Positions 1-11,504 are shown, counted from the first letter of the stretch. The stretch is DNA of 64,000 nt from Astragalus membranaceus (GCA_039519185.1 CM076849.1:59593087-59657086); one strand, 5' to 3'. A program made the numbers and translations. The notes: a model not told the origin generated them from the letters alone.

Positions 1-1391
1 AGTGTGTAATAGAAGGGCATATCAGGAATTTAGTTAAGGAACATTTGGTGTTACTGAGGTCACAGAGCAGAGTTGGTATTGCCTGTGATAGTTTTCTTTC
101 TAATCTCTGCATTTATATTTTCTCCAATTTCTCACTGTAACCAGAGCTATGGCTCTGAAATTTTCCTACCAATTCTATAGTAATACTGGTTCCTATCAGT
201 TACATTTGTATGATAAGCTTTCAAAACATAGGAATTTAAATTAGTGATTTCACTCTAACCTTATGATTTGTGATACAGCAGAAGAATTAAAAGAAACAAA
301 CAATAAACATTCTTCTGCCATCCCCCCCTCTTACCCATAAAATCATAAACAAGAATTACATTCTAATAAGAATGCTTTCACCCAAACTACATTTTATCAA
401 GCCAAAGAAACTAATGTCTATAGCAAGTGCACTTCACATGTAAATCAGTCAAAATAAATTGACTACACAACAAACAATAAAATTTCAAAAACAACTATTC
501 CTGTTGCATTTTAGTTATTTTAGCTATTAGTGATTACTAAGTTCATCCCAAAAAAACATATAAACAATGGAATCATATCTTTATTTATTCCACTCTATTC
601 CATTCCATTTTCCTCTCCATTCTCGAACACAAACTTTACACAAACAATAAAATTTCAAAAACAACCATTCCAGCAAGGATTATACCTTCTCCTGAGACTG
701 AGAATCAGAAATTTCCACTTCGATCTACGACTTCAAATAAATCTGATCAATTAAGGCCACAAAAAGTACATGTCAGATTTGAGCTCAAAATGAGATAATC
801 ATAAAGAAACGATAGTAAGACAACATAAACTTCTAGTCCAACAGTACACTAAACACCCACCAGTACACTAAACTTCCAGTTGTCGTCGTCTCCACCGTGT
901 GGGTTGCCTCAGTTACTGGTTTGGAGGAGCAGTTCCTAGTAACAAATTGCAAAAATAATGTGATTCCCGAAGCACTTAAAAGATAAGAACGCGTTTTGTC
1001 AAAAAAAAGATAAGAACAGGATTCCTAACCGAACAACACGATCTAACCTTCGGAAACTGGATCATGCTCCTCCAACTAGATCATGATCTGCAATCTAGCT
1101 ATTATCAGTGGCGGACGACGGATTGTGTCAGCCAGCCAAATATCTGCAATATAAATATGGTGTTGTAAACAATGCAGTACCATGGCTGACATAGTAGAAG
1201 TTGCAGCCTATGGAGGCTGACACAATCCGTCATGCCATCGCGGCAATTTGATACTAATTGGGACAAAAGTCATATTGTCAAAGGAATCATAAATCTGTTA
1301 GCTTGGTTATTGTTCAATAAGAAGATATGTAAGTAACTAAGTTTTTTATGAAAAAGGTAATAAGAAAAGGAAAATAAAAAGAAAAGCATAC
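1..1391. other. AT-rich non-coding stretch with one short inverted repeat
   Basis: I see no convincing coding region here. It lies downstream of the minus-strand threonine aldolase remnant, so it could hold that gene's decayed 3' introns and exons, but I could not recognise any. The one clear structure is a perfect 17-bp inverted repeat, GACGGATTGTGTCAGCC at 1117-1133 and its complement at 1215-1231, with an 81-bp loop. That could be a small foldback or MITE-like element; I found no convincing target-site duplication. Confidence 0.5.
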
Positions 1392-3360
1392 TGAAACAGA
1401 ATTAGCAGCTTCGACAAGCCTATTGACAGGAACACTAAGTGCCTAAAATTTACTTACAACTGATGTATTGAAAATTCGAGCTCCATCGATGTGAAGCTAC
1501 AGTCCGTGCTTCTTAGCAAGCTTTCCAACCCTATCAGTATATTCAGCTGAAAGGCATCTTCCACCAGACCTGCATTCAGAAAAATATCAGTCACAATTCT
1601 TCTTCTATAAACTTAAATAAAAAATAATTTTTTTTCAAGAAAAGTTGCTGACTTTGCATGAGTGTTTTCCAAGCAAATAAGCTTGGTGGTAGGGTACATG
1701 AGCTCTCCCCTTGGATCTCTGATAGCAGCTTCAATCAAATCAATGTCCATGGTTCCATCATCGTTATTTCTCACCGTTCTCGGACGCACCTGATAACTCT
1801 ATTTTATATAGGTTATTTGTGCTCTTAATACTTAAATCAACACAAGTTCTCAAGTAATATTTGTGCTGTATTAGGTAAATATTAGTTATTTAGAGGAAAG
1901 AAGGGTTAGGAGCTTGTTTGTTATCATTTGGCACATTTGGTGCCTTTGTGAATATATTGATGTTTTGCCTGAGTGCTGCAGCGGTAAGCCAGCGGTAGAC
2001 GCTACAACGCCTATATGACGGTGGGACATTTGGATATTTATAAAGCCACTTGCTGAAATGATGAGTCATCACCCTTATCTCTTATCCTTAGCATGACATT
2101 TCAGCACCCAAGTGGATGCCTCAATGACACTTGGCGCCTCCTACATGTGTCCCATGTGATAGTTGGTGATTTTAATCATCACACCTTTTTGTAAAGTAGC
2201 TTTATGAATAATATCTAAGTTTTATGATCATGAATTATTATTATTATTTTATTAAGACTTGGTTAGATTAAATTAGAATAGAATGCTTCTTTAGTAAAAA
2301 AACATAAGTAACATACAGAGAGAGTTTTAACATGGAGGAAACTATCTTGACATTGTAGCTTTCCTCCATTGTTATTCCACTCTTAAGCTTTTATTTTTAG
2401 TATAGTTTTCTAGTTTTCATTCAAGGTTTTGCTCACACCTCAACTTCATCATTTGTATGCTACTTGGGATCATTGGAGTGTATCTTTTGCAACCACTCTT
2501 CTCTTGTCTTCATACGGTAATACATACTCTCTAGTTGTATTATGTTGATGGAACTTGTGATGAGCTAACTTTGTTGTAGTTGGATTGTTCTTGGTGTGTA
2601 ATGAACCTTGAGTAACTTTTGTATAATATTATGATGTTTGTGTTTTATTCCTTGTGTCATAATGCTTTCAACTTTGTTTTGGGAATGGCCAACTAAAACA
2701 AGGGAACTTTGTGGGTACAGACATGGTTCACAAAGAGAACTCAAGGGATGATATGAATGAAAACCCTTTAAAGACATTTAAAGGAAGTACTACTTAACTC
2801 TAGACATAGGGGAGTAATAGTTCATAAGGCAAATGTTGTAAGATCTTAATATACAGGGGTAAAACTTATTTAGAGCCTAGACATAGGAGTCTTGTAACAT
2901 AACCCTGACGATAGTGACTGAAAGGCACGCCACCAAGGCGCTACAGCGTCTACGGATTCTGAAGCGCTACAGCGCTTAACGCTACAGCGTCTAATATTAT
3001 AGAACACTACTCTTGGGAATTTACATAACTACTGAGCTATCCAACTCACTCTTAAATACTTTCAATTCATTACTGTTTTCACAACTTTACTTGTTTATTT
3101 ACATTCATGTTAATCACAATGACAATACTTGTTGACAACTTGTATTTGTTACTTGTTTTGCTCACTAGCTAAATTACTAATTTAAATATAGAAGTAAACT
3201 CAACAATCTCCGTGGGAACGATCTTTACTTATCATTGTATTACTTGTTGCGATTGTGTATACTTGCACATCACCTTTTCGCACAACAGCACCCCTCCGAT
3301 CGTTGCAATGCCTCCACTCTCATAAATATTGATGTGGAAATTTGGAGCCTAATCACCAAA
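1392..3360 (-). pseudogene. L-threonine aldolase pseudogene (split by a solo LTR)
   Basis: Minus-strand exons match the PLP-dependent L-threonine aldolase family (threonine to glycine plus acetaldehyde). From upstream to downstream: about 3293-3355 (GGIATIGGV), continuing at 1653-1790 (RPRTVRNNDDGTMDIDLIEA, then RDPRGELMYPTTKLICLENT), 1458-1569 (SGGRCLSAEYTD, LHIDGARIFNTSV) and 1392-1442 (SVPVNRLVEAANSV). The LHIDGAR block holds the conserved Asp of the PLP pocket. Introns are bounded by GT/AG. The first exon is cut by a 1,497-bp solo LTR; taking out the LTR and one copy of its 5-bp duplication makes GGV-RPRTV continuous. A TAG at 1497-1499 replaces the codon before LHIDGAR, and the region upstream of GGIATIGGV also has a stop. 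The N-terminal part and the C-terminal catalytic half are missing, so this is a dead fragment. Confidence 0.85.
1791..3287 (+). mobile_element. Solo LTR inserted in the threonine aldolase exon
   Basis: The 1,497-bp segment begins TGATAACT and ends CGCACAACA (TG...CA). It is flanked by the 5-bp direct repeat GCACC at 1786-1790 and 3288-3292. It has no internal retroelement coding region. The last 120 bp carry a CTCCGTGGGAACGAT motif like those near the 3' end of plant Ty3/gypsy LTRs, which suggests plus orientation; the family is not certain. The short motif CGCTACAGCG recurs at about 2940-3000. A lone LTR with intact duplication indicates recombination between the two LTRs of a once full-length insert. 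Confidence 0.85.
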
Positions 3361-3646
3361 CATTCTGAGGCATATCTTCCCTTTTTTCACAAAGGAAAGG
3401 GAAATTAAATGATCGTGCAAAGTGGATAGAACTATAAAATCAGTGGAAATGAATTCAATTCATATAGGCATACTTTATGATCAACAATTTTTTCATAAGA
3501 AAAATGGGACAAATGATACCAGAATAATGTTCACAACATGTATCTAACTACGAACATATTTATTTACCAATAGAACTTTGAACTAAAATAGTGCAGCTTT
3601 CACTCTCCAAAGAATTTATCTCCCCACCCCCCAATCCAAATCTACT

Positions 3647-3783
3647 TCACCATTCTTTGCGCCGGACATACCTTGTTCTATTATTGTATCTTGGTCTGTC
3701 CTGATGCCTTTGTGGCTGTGGATCCACCCTCTTTTGTCTTTCAGGTGGCCTCTGGACGATCTCTCCATTCACAAATAATTCAC
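3647..3783 (-). pseudogene. Terminal exon of a MORF/DAG-like RNA-editing factor (fragment)
   Basis: The minus strand reads GELFVNGEIVQRPPERQ followed by a basic, proline- and arginine-rich tail ending YVRRKEW and TGA at 3647-3649. The exon is preceded by an AG acceptor at 3784-3785. This resembles the C-terminus of the MORF/RIP (DAG-like) family, plant proteins that help PPR proteins edit organellar RNA, especially the MORF2-like branch. No upstream exons with the MORF box were recognised, so it is a fragment or gene tail. The exon itself has no stop or frameshift. Identity rests on the GELFVNG and RPRYNNRTRYVRR motifs. Confidence 0.6.
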
Positions 3784-3792
3784 CTGCACCGA

Positions 3793-4320
3793 TACATTAA
3801 GATAGAAAAATATCAACCTTAGTGATGGTACATGACAGGAAAACCCAATCATTGATAACATAAGAAAAATACACACGTATATAAAGATTTCAACTATGGT
3901 ATGATTTGGAGAGAAACAAAAAATGACTAACATTCTTAGTGAAGAGTATTATAAATTATGTGATTGGATTGTACAAATACACCGTTAGGTTGGACCTCTA
4001 ACTTCTCAAACCAAACAGACACTATTGATCTACACTATTGATCTGATGAAATTGTGAGTGGATGCCAACTCCAATGATTCTGCGGCTACACCATTGATGA
4101 AGCAACAGAACAGGAGAGGAGAGACATTTTATGTCAGTCCATTAGCATTCAAAGCTAATCATTACTCAGAGAGTTATTTACTTTGCCAAGATGGACTACT
4201 GACAACAGAAGAAAGATAGAGAAAAGCTACACCTTTTCCGCCTACTGTATTAATCATGCAAGATCAATTTTGAAATATAGCGACGTTGTTGTATGTAATT
4301 ATAAACTGACAGGTGCTGTG
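3793..4320. other. Non-coding stretch, nothing recognised
   Basis: AT-rich sequence between the MORF-like exon and the LTR segment. I see no coding exon, RNA gene or clear repeat. If the MORF exon belongs to a longer fragment, this would be its preceding intron. Confidence 0.4.
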
Positions 4321-5082
4321 CCTCTTATTGGGCAAATTGGTAAGTGACGGGTCACATAGTTGACTGTGATCGTGTGTTTTGTGTGTGGTGCATGTCATAG
4401 TGTCTCATGTATTCCATGTGCATGAACCCAGCGACGATGAGGCCATAAAGGCTAAGCGACGATGAGGCCATAAAGGCTAAGTGACGATGATGAAAGGTAC
4501 CTCATGCATATGCCCGTGAGTGGGTTGCATTTCATATAGTCACATGACATCGTGATGAGTTGTTGTAATGACGTAAATGATGATTTGTGATGTGATTACC
4601 CTAGTGCTGTGACTTGACTTATTGCTTATCATGTGATTTATTATATGGATTGAATTGAACTCACCCTTCTGTTTGAATGTTACCCCTATGCGGTAACGTG
4701 CAGGTGATCACGAGTGAGGACCTAGGTATCTTCACTAATTTTGAGTCGGGTCGTCATGCTCTGATACGTAGCACTCAGGGGGGAAACGAACTCAGTGTTT
4801 TAAGACTATTTTGGTTATTAGATGTTATTTGATGGTTTTCTCTTATTTATATTTTCCGCTGCGTAGTTGGTTTTATTGATGTCACGGTTGTGGTGACGAT
4901 GACTGATGTTTGAGTTTTTCCCCATTGGGGGCGTGCTACGTATTGCACAATTATTTGATGTTGAACTATTTATTTGAAGTGCGACGTTTTGATTTGAGTA
5001 TGTGTAACATTCCTTGCGATGAAAAGAAATTTTGAAACTCTGATTTTACAATTAAACTAACGGGTAGAAAAGGGGTGTTACA
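4321..5082 (+). mobile_element. Ty3/gypsy (Tekay-like) LTR, 3' part
   Basis: The segment ends GGGGTGTTACA at 5082, the same terminal motif as the Tekay LTRs later in this window (50,621-50,630). An ACTCACCCTTC motif lies about 430 bp before the end, placed like CTCACCCTTC in those LTRs. A 25-bp unit with core GCGACGATGAGGCC is repeated in tandem at 4431-4490. The LTR end directly abuts the transposase tail of CACTA-1, with no primer-binding site following, so this is a solo LTR or the end of a truncated element. The left boundary was not found; the start given is approximate. Confidence 0.55.
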
Positions 5083-5291
5083 CCATTGATGCGGAGGATG
5101 AGGTTCCTTATCAGGTGGATGAAATTTCAGGAGTAGATGAGGTAATTGAATTTGAACCGATTGACTCATTATGTGATGATCGACGACTAGTTGAAGAAGT
5201 TGATGAAGATGAAGAACACAATGAAGATGAAGAAGAGAATGAAGATGAAGAACAGAATGAAGATGAAGAAGAGAATGTTGTATTAGATTAA
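5083..5291 (+). pseudogene. C-terminal tail of a CACTA TNP2-type transposase
   Basis: An open frame runs from the LTR junction to TAA at 5289-5291, reading EVPYQVDEISGVDEVIEFEP, then IDSLCDDRRL and a long acidic run of repeated NEDEE units. Acidic tails of this kind end plant TNP2/TNPD transposases of the Transposase_21/DUF4216 type. All catalytic parts are absent, removed or separated by the LTR. The tail is followed after about 170 bp by the second CACTA gene on the same strand, the usual order in this superfamily. Confidence 0.6.
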
Positions 5292-5458
5292 TCTTATATA
5301 TATTGTCTACTTATGTTGACTCCTTATGTTGTCTTTAAATTTATTAGAATCATTAATATATCAATATTGTTCTTGTTAATTTACTTTATTTAAATTATTT
5401 ATAAATATATATAATTAATGTTGTTAGTATCACATTTCATTTCTATTTTTTCATAGAT

Positions 5459-7403
5459 ATGGATCCAGGAGGAGGTTCTGACCCACCGAGACGTAATAAT
5501 AAAGGGAAGAAGACTATGACCGATGAACCTCCTAGGAGGAGGCGTAATCGTGAAGTGGAACTTAATATTGGGAATATGAGGGGTCATATGTATATGGGCC
5601 CACCAGCTACCGCCCCACAACCTCCGCCTCCATCTGGCCCCGGATGGTATCATTTACCATCACATGGGCATTATATGGGCCCATCAAATGCATATGCAGG
5701 GTATGGCCCACCAGCTGGGTATGGCACATCAGCTGGGTATGGCACACCAGCTGGGTATGGCACACCAGTTGGGCATATAGGCTCATCATCTGGACATATG
5801 GGCCCATCAACTGGACATATGGACCTATCAGTATGCCTACACCAGAGCCCCAGGATGATATTCAACATGATGTTGGTGTTGGTAATGTTGAAGGTGATTC
5901 ATCCACCGATGACGAGAGAGTGGAGGTGGTTGTTATTAATGGTATTAGACTCAAAGTCATTTATAGCCATGGTAACGCGTAAGTATTATATTGTTTGTTT
6001 TTTTAAAGTTAATTATGCAACGACTTATATATATTTGATTGTTCGATATATCTTTCATTATGCAGGTTTCTTCTTGCAAAGGTAGCTTCATCAAGCATCA
6101 CCTATGTCATCCGGAAAAAATATTTTCAAAAGTTCCATAAAAAGTGGAGCAAAGTCGAAGAAGATGACAGGAAGGATCTGCTTGACTTCTTTAGAGTAAG
6201 TGTCAATTATTTTGTCATTACTTATATTGTTTGTTTAAATTTTATGTTTAATAACGTTTAATATAATTACTAATAGATATTTTCATTTTACTTAATACAG
6301 ACCAAGGTAACTTGGGACATAGAAGAAGATGACAATGTGCGAAGAATTTTTTTCAAAAGGATGGGCGCTCAGATTTCAGATTTGCTTTATTAGCTCCGCT
6401 GTAAAGATAAAAAGCCTGACTTCATGGGTGATGATATTTGGAATGCCTTCAAGAGCCATTGGGCTACCGAGACTTTCAAGAAAAATGCTGCAAGCGCCAA
6501 AAACAATAGAAACTCAGAAAAGGGTGGCTCGCTTCACTGCGGCGAAAACAATAGAAACTCAGAAAAGGGTGGCTCGCTTCACTGCGGCGAGTCCATCAAC
6601 CAGGCTCATCATGCTGCTAGATTGGTAAATTATTTTACAAATCTGTGTGTTTTTTTACATTATTTAATTAGTTAGCAATTTTTGAAAATGTGTTTCATTT
6701 TACAGAGTAAAAAGGCAGGACTCCCTATCACTGCTCCTGAGCTGCATAGAGCCACCCATGTGAGGAAAGGCACTGGCGAGTATGTTGATGAGCGCTCCAA
6801 GATGACTCAGGTAAATATACAAATTGATTTGTATTATATATAATGTTGCTTTGTCAGAATGGAGCGCTAATTTGTGGTTATTCAAAACAGGAGCAAGTAA
6901 ATGAGTTCATGACTCAGCTAACTCAGGGGAGCTGGGACCCTGAAGCACTTGGCCAACTTACTCTTGAGATGATAGATCTGGCAAATCAACATTGGGAGAA
7001 CACAGTTGGTTGGTCTAAGAGTCGCCTGTATGGTACGGGGCCCTTGGCTCCATGTATGGGCCAGTCTGGAGCCGGGAGCAGCAGAAGACGCAGTCGACTG
7101 GCTTCTACTCCTGCAGATACAAAGCATGTGAGGCAGATGGAGCAGGAGCTGCAGTCTACTACACAGGAGTTGCAGTCTACTCGACAGGAGCTGCACGATA
7201 CTCGACAGGAGGTCAGGACCTCTTCTGAAGCGATGAAAAAGATGCAGCAAAACTTTGAGAAGGTGAGCCGTAGGCAGGCGATGATGTTAAAGTATTTTAA
7301 GAACATGCAGCAAAATCAGCAGCAAGATGAGGAGGAAGATGAGGTGGAAGATGATGAGCAAGATGAGGAGCAAGCTAGGGAGTCTGATGGTGGCAGCTTT
7401 TAG
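5459..7403 (+). pseudogene. CACTA second-gene product (Transposase_24 / TNP1-like), multi-exon, broken
   Basis: Plus-strand exons encode the plant En/Spm accessory transposase family (Ptta/En/Spm type). Exon 1 starts at ATG 5459 with a basic NKGKK-PPRRRRN segment and a Gly/Tyr/Pro-rich repeat (GYGTPAGYGTP). Later exons read RFLLAKVASSS..YFQKFHKKWSK, WDIEEDDNVRRIFFKRMG, DDIWNAFKSHWATETFKK, GEYVDERSKMTQ and EQVNEFMTQLTQ, ending in a coiled coil of repeated QELQST/RQELHDT units and an acidic tail (stop at 7401-7403). Damage: a frame change near 5820 within exon 1, an in-frame TAG near 6390, and a 45-bp tandem duplication (NNRNSEKGGSLHCGE twice) at about 6503-6592. In related elements this protein binds subterminal repeats; here it would not be made intact. 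Confidence 0.75.
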
Positions 7404-7614
7404 TGTTGTTGATTAACGTTTTTGTTATAACATTTCAGATTAAGTGTTGTGGATTAAAATTTCATTCTCGTAATTTTTATTTATTGAAGTGTTGTTGATT
7501 AACGTTTTTGTTATAACATTTCAAATTTAAACTGTTTTATATAGTTTAGATTTTATTATTTATTAATAAAATAAACAGGTATAAAAGCAGATTAATAAAA
7601 AAAATACAATCAGA

Positions 7615-8029
7615 TGGGCTTTAGCGAGGGAATTAGCGAGGGAATTAGCGAGGGAAATTGGACGCGTGGCTAGGCGTTAGCGAGGGAATTAGCGAGGGAA
7701 AGTGGACGCGTGGCTAGGCATTAGCGAGGGAATTAGCGAGGGAAAGTGGACGCGTAGCTAGGCATTAGCGAGGGAATTAGCGAGGGAACGTGGACGCGCG
7801 GCTGTCTAAATTTTCCCACGTGGCTGCCATTAGTGAGGGAATTAGCGACGGAATGTACGGTCGCTAATTACCGACGGACTCAGATTCCCTCGCTAATCCC
7901 ATTAGCGAGGAGCAGTTTAGCGACGCAACAGGTCCCTCACTAATTCCCTCGCTAACGGTCATTAGCGACGGAATTTCGTCATTTTGCAAGGGAAATTTCC
8001 GTCGCTAATAACCAATTTTTTTTGTAGTG
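7615..8029 (+). repeat. CACTA-1 subterminal repeats and right terminus
   Basis: There are more than ten copies of TTAGCGAGGGA and close variants, in both orientations, many in the phrase AATTAGCGAGGGAA and several next to a GGACGCGTGGCTAGGC block. The segment ends at the GTAGTG terminus. Arrays like this are the binding platform for the element's second protein. The same motif fills the element at 35,978-37,118. Confidence 0.85.
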
Positions 8030-8379
8030 CTGGTTGTTGAGATGGATGTAATAATGGAGGGAAGTTCATTGACATTTCTAGAGGAAATCCTAGTCCAGAT
8101 GAAGGACCAGGCCGTTGGTGAACTGACAGAATGTTTATTAAAGCAACGTCAGGCATGTTTACAGAACATAAGCTATTTTTTTCTATCTGGTATGCATATA
8201 TAGATTAACAACTTACATCTTTAGCAAGAAGTCCTTCAATATTACAATCCAAACGTGGATTTACTGTTGCAAGTTTCATGGACAAAAACTGCCAAAGGAG
8301 AAAAGATAGGTCAGAGTCAATGTATTTTCTAATCATTTCAAATGTTTTCTAATTTAAATTCTTATGTTTTGTCCTTCAG

Positions 8380-9319
8380 AGGCGACTCCCAAGTCTGTTC
8401 TCAGGTTAATGGGCTTGAAAGGTTTGACATTATATCATTTGAAGAGTCATTTACAGGTAACCAACCACCTTCTCTAACATAACACCTCAACTCAATCATG
8501 TGCCTGCCGCCTCTTCTGTTTTTTTATTTCTTAGGGTATCAAAATTACAAAAACATCCTCCCCATACTTTAATAATGTATCTTTCTTTAGCTAATTTGGT
8601 TCTTAGAGGTCTCTTTCCTTAATCACTTTAATCTCAAAAATTGCTAATACAACTAGAAGACATACTCCAGAAAGTTTTTGATTTGAGACATATATATGCA
8701 ACGACTATAATGATAGAGCCACACCTTTAGTTCATTGTCATTTGGAGGCATAATATGGCATTTCTATTAACTTGAAGAAGTATAGACTCGGACAGCAAGC
8801 TCGAAGACAAAATGAGGAAGATTAACACAAAGAGAATAACAGTGAGTACATGTCTGCCTAATGCCCCATCAGGCAATATCTTTCTATTACTTTTGCCTAC
8901 TTCTATTAAACTAGAGAGAAATAAAACTGGAAATGTATAATAATCTTCCTTCCTAATTTCTGTTTCCACTTGTTAGGATGTTCGTATGTAAATTTCAGTA
9001 CTCGTTCTTCAGGGCCTAATACAAGTTACCCAGGTGATAATGAAGGGGGGTATGTTTGAATTTAACAAATACCAATTTCACTTTATTTCTTTTAGATCAC
9101 ATGCATTCTCCACGAACCAAACTCTCATGTAAATCTTCTCAATTCTAACATGTACATGTAATTACCATTTTAACTTCTGTGTAAATGCAACCTATATATT
9201 GTAACTATTAAGTTTCTCCCTTTCTAACTAGTTTGCACAACCATAACAGAGAAATGCAAATAGCAGAAGCACGGAGCCATCAAATTGAAGTTCAAAAGAG
9301 ATTGGAAGAGCAGCTAGAG
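8380..9319 (+). pseudogene. MYB-CC (PHR/APL-type) transcription factor gene fragment
   Basis: Four exons with GT-AG borders are visible. 8380-8456 gives ATPKSVLRLMGLKG..LYHLKSHLQ, the third helix of the GARP/MYB-CC DNA-binding domain with its SHLQ signature. About 8779-8831 gives KYRLGQQARRQNEE. 8999-9049 gives a Ser/Gly linker (SSGPNTSYPGDNEG). 9250-9319 gives EMQIAEARSHQIEVQKRLEE and QLE, the coiled-coil (LHEQLE) domain. In plants the family includes phosphate-starvation regulators. The first half of the DNA-binding domain and the C-terminus are missing, and an in-frame TAA follows RRQNEED in the second exon, so this is a pseudogene fragment. Retained introns show it came from genomic DNA, not a processed transcript. 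Confidence 0.85.
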
Positions 9320-9536
9320 GTACTTACTGTTTCAGTCCTGCATTATAATTCAATTTTAGCACTGCTGAATTTGTCTTATTTTCGATATCATCTATCAGTT
9401 TGAATGAATGGATATTAATTTTAGTCAAAACAAAAGTCAGACTTGAATTTTGTACTTAGTTGAAAAAGGTGTTTGTTAATATTCATACTACTATTTTACT
9501 GAAATGATGTGTTTTTACATTTCTTGTACCAACCAG

Positions 9537-9662
9537 GCTGAGTGTGAAGAGTTACAAAAGAGGGTGGAGGAACTTGGAGGTGAGAATCGAAGTCTCCGAG
9601 AAGAGCTTCAGAAGCTTTCTGAAGAGTGCCAGAAGCTTGCATCTGAAAACAATTCTATCAAT
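9537..9662 (+). pseudogene. Single leucine-zipper exon of a G-box-binding bZIP factor
   Basis: A 126-bp exon, bounded by AG at 9535-9536 and GT at 9663, encodes 42 residues: AECEELQKRVEELGGEN, SLREELQKLSEECQKL, ASENNSIN. This is the zipper exon of GBF/bZIP16-type factors, where AECEEL follows the basic region. The basic DNA-binding region and any later exons were not found. It lies 217 bp after the MYB-CC coiled-coil exon on the same strand but belongs to an unrelated family, so the two fragments were brought together by transposition or rearrangement. Confidence 0.8.
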
Positions 9663-10975
9663 GTATATTTCTCTTACAATTCTTCACAAGCATTGCCATT
9701 TTAATAATTCAGTGCAATGCAAATGTTGGCATATTACAACTCAAAAAACAATTGTGCTTTAAACAGGAGGACTGTTGTAGGCTGCCGAAGCACTACTGTT
9801 TAGAATTTAGTTTTGTAACTATGTTGAGAATCTAGCTTTAAACTCTAATTTGGCAAAATTTCACTTCCTTTTCTATTGTGGTTTTGACTTGGTCACACTC
9901 TTTGCTACATGTGGGGGGTTATACTTAGATACACTTCTTGGTTCCTTCGGTATCTTATAATTGCTAATTTAGTTTCTCCACTGTGAATTAATTTGAAAAC
10001 TAAAAAACAAAAGTTATCTTCATTATCATCCATTTAACTCGCATATACTGTCTATTCTAATTCTTCCTGTCTTAGTGATCGAGGAATATTAATGAGATTT
10101 GTGTATGTTTAGATGAATATATTCAGATGAATTCAATTATGCTTCAGTTTTTCTTAGTCATATAACTTAATTTTCATTTACAGAGCTAATAGTTTGTTGA
10201 ATATGCACAATTGCAATCATCCCCTCCCTTTGAAGCTATTCCAAAAGAATTAAACTTCGCTGATCTATCTGATATATTGTCAGATTTAATGCTTGTTCCC
10301 CTCTATTAATTTTATAATGCCTTAGATACGTGCCTTGTACTATTCATTTTCCCAGATTAATATATTTTACCATACTATTCATTTTGCAGTCACCTGGACA
10401 GCACTCAGTGCATTGAGAGGTTCAAAAAGATACTGAATACATTCGATGTTTGTTAGCTAAATATTTCTCTTCAAAACGCCTACTTGGAGGTATGCTACAA
10501 TATCCATTTAAAGAGTTTGCAGATCTCTCTATAAACACTTGATATAAGGTGATTTCCTTGTTAGATTTGTGACTGGTGTGATAAATTTCTTGATTAGGCA
10601 TGAAGAACCCATTCTGCTTCCCTTGGTGAATATATGACATCAGTTCATATAAAGTTGTATGCAGAGCGTAAACCAACTTCAAAGGAAGAACGAAGAAAAC
10701 AACTTAAGTGATGTTTATTTGGACTGGTATTGTCCTCTGTCTGGTGTTGTTCTCTGCCTGGTGGTGTTCAGTTTGTTGTATATGATGAATTTAAGTAGAA
10801 TGTGATGAATTTAAGTGTAGAATTATGTTTGTTGTAATTTAAGTGTAGAATTCTAGTTGGACGTACTTCTGCAACTTTAAGTGCAACCTTTTGTACTTTT
10901 AATATAATTTAGCTTTGAATGTACTTTTGTACTTCTGTCTACTGATTTTGCTAGTATATATGCAGGGAGAATGAC
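9663..10975. other. Non-coding stretch between captured exons and CACTA subterminal repeats
   Basis: Mostly AT-rich intron- or UTR-like sequence. A short plus-strand run near 10,630-10,711 ends KLYAERKPTSKEERRKQLK plus stop and could be a small exon remnant, but I cannot name it. Around 10,720-10,870 there are direct repeats (CTGGTGTTGTTCTCTG, GATGAATTTAAGTGTAG) of 3'-UTR character. Confidence 0.35.
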
Positions 10976-10984
10976 CAAAATTCG

Positions 10985-11495
10985 TATAACCAGGGTCTAT
11001 GTAGGCGTATAAAACCATAATTTGAAAAAAAAAACTTTTAAAGTCAGGCGTATTTAAGCGTGACTTAAATTAGAAAAAAAAAACTTTTAAAGTTAGGCGT
11101 AAGCCTGACTTAAAAAAGGACATTTAAAGTCAGGCGCAATAATGCCTGACTTAAAAACAGACTTACGAAGTCAGGCTCAGGCTCAGGCTTGACTTTAAAA
11201 CATACTTACGAAGTCAGGCCATAATTGCTTGACTTTAAAAAAGACTTAGGAAGTCAGGCCATATATGCTTGACTTTAAAACAGACTTACGAAGTCAGGCT
11301 CAGGCTCAGTCTTGACTTTAAAACAGACTTACAAAGTCAGGCCATATATGCTTGACTTTAAAACACACTTACGAAGTCAGGCTATCGCTTGACTTTAAAA
11401 CGTCCGACATACAAAGTCGACTTAATAAAAGCCAAGCTTGCGCCTGACTTTAAATCCCTTTTCACCTGACTGTAAATCCCTTTTTTGCACTAGTG
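10985..11495 (+). repeat. Subterminal repeats and right terminus of a CACTAGTGC-type CACTA element
   Basis: At least eight units built on AAGTCAGGC..GCTTGACTTTAAAACAGACTTACG are followed by the terminus TTTTTTGCACTAGTG at 11,481-11,495, the inverse of CACTAGTGCAAAAAA. The same unit and terminus style recur at 17,300-17,521. This appears to be the right end of an element whose body may include the MYB-CC and bZIP exons to the left; no left terminus was found. GCACTAGTGC is palindromic, so the end could be read in either direction. Confidence 0.65.
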
Positions 11496-11504
11496 CACAC
11501 GAGC

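Larger units (their letters stand above)
5083..8029 (+). mobile_element. CACTA-1: left-truncated CACTA (En/Spm) element
   Basis: The segment holds the 3' tail of a TNP2-like transposase gene, a second (TNP1/TNPA-like) gene, subterminal repeats and a right terminus TTTTTTTTGTAGTG at 8016-8029, the inverse of CACTACAAAAAA. The left end is missing: an LTR abuts the transposase tail at 5082/5083. The right terminus inverted (CACTACAAAAAAAATTGG then TTATTAGCGACGG) matches the left end of the non-autonomous element at 35,978, so the two are the same family. Both genes are damaged, so this copy is defective. Confidence 0.8.

Noticed and set aside
5004..5082. A tiny element bounded by TGTAACATTCC and GGGTGTTACA
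   Set aside because: The palindromic look comes from LTR-end motifs; no flanking duplication, and sequence to the left continues LTR-like.
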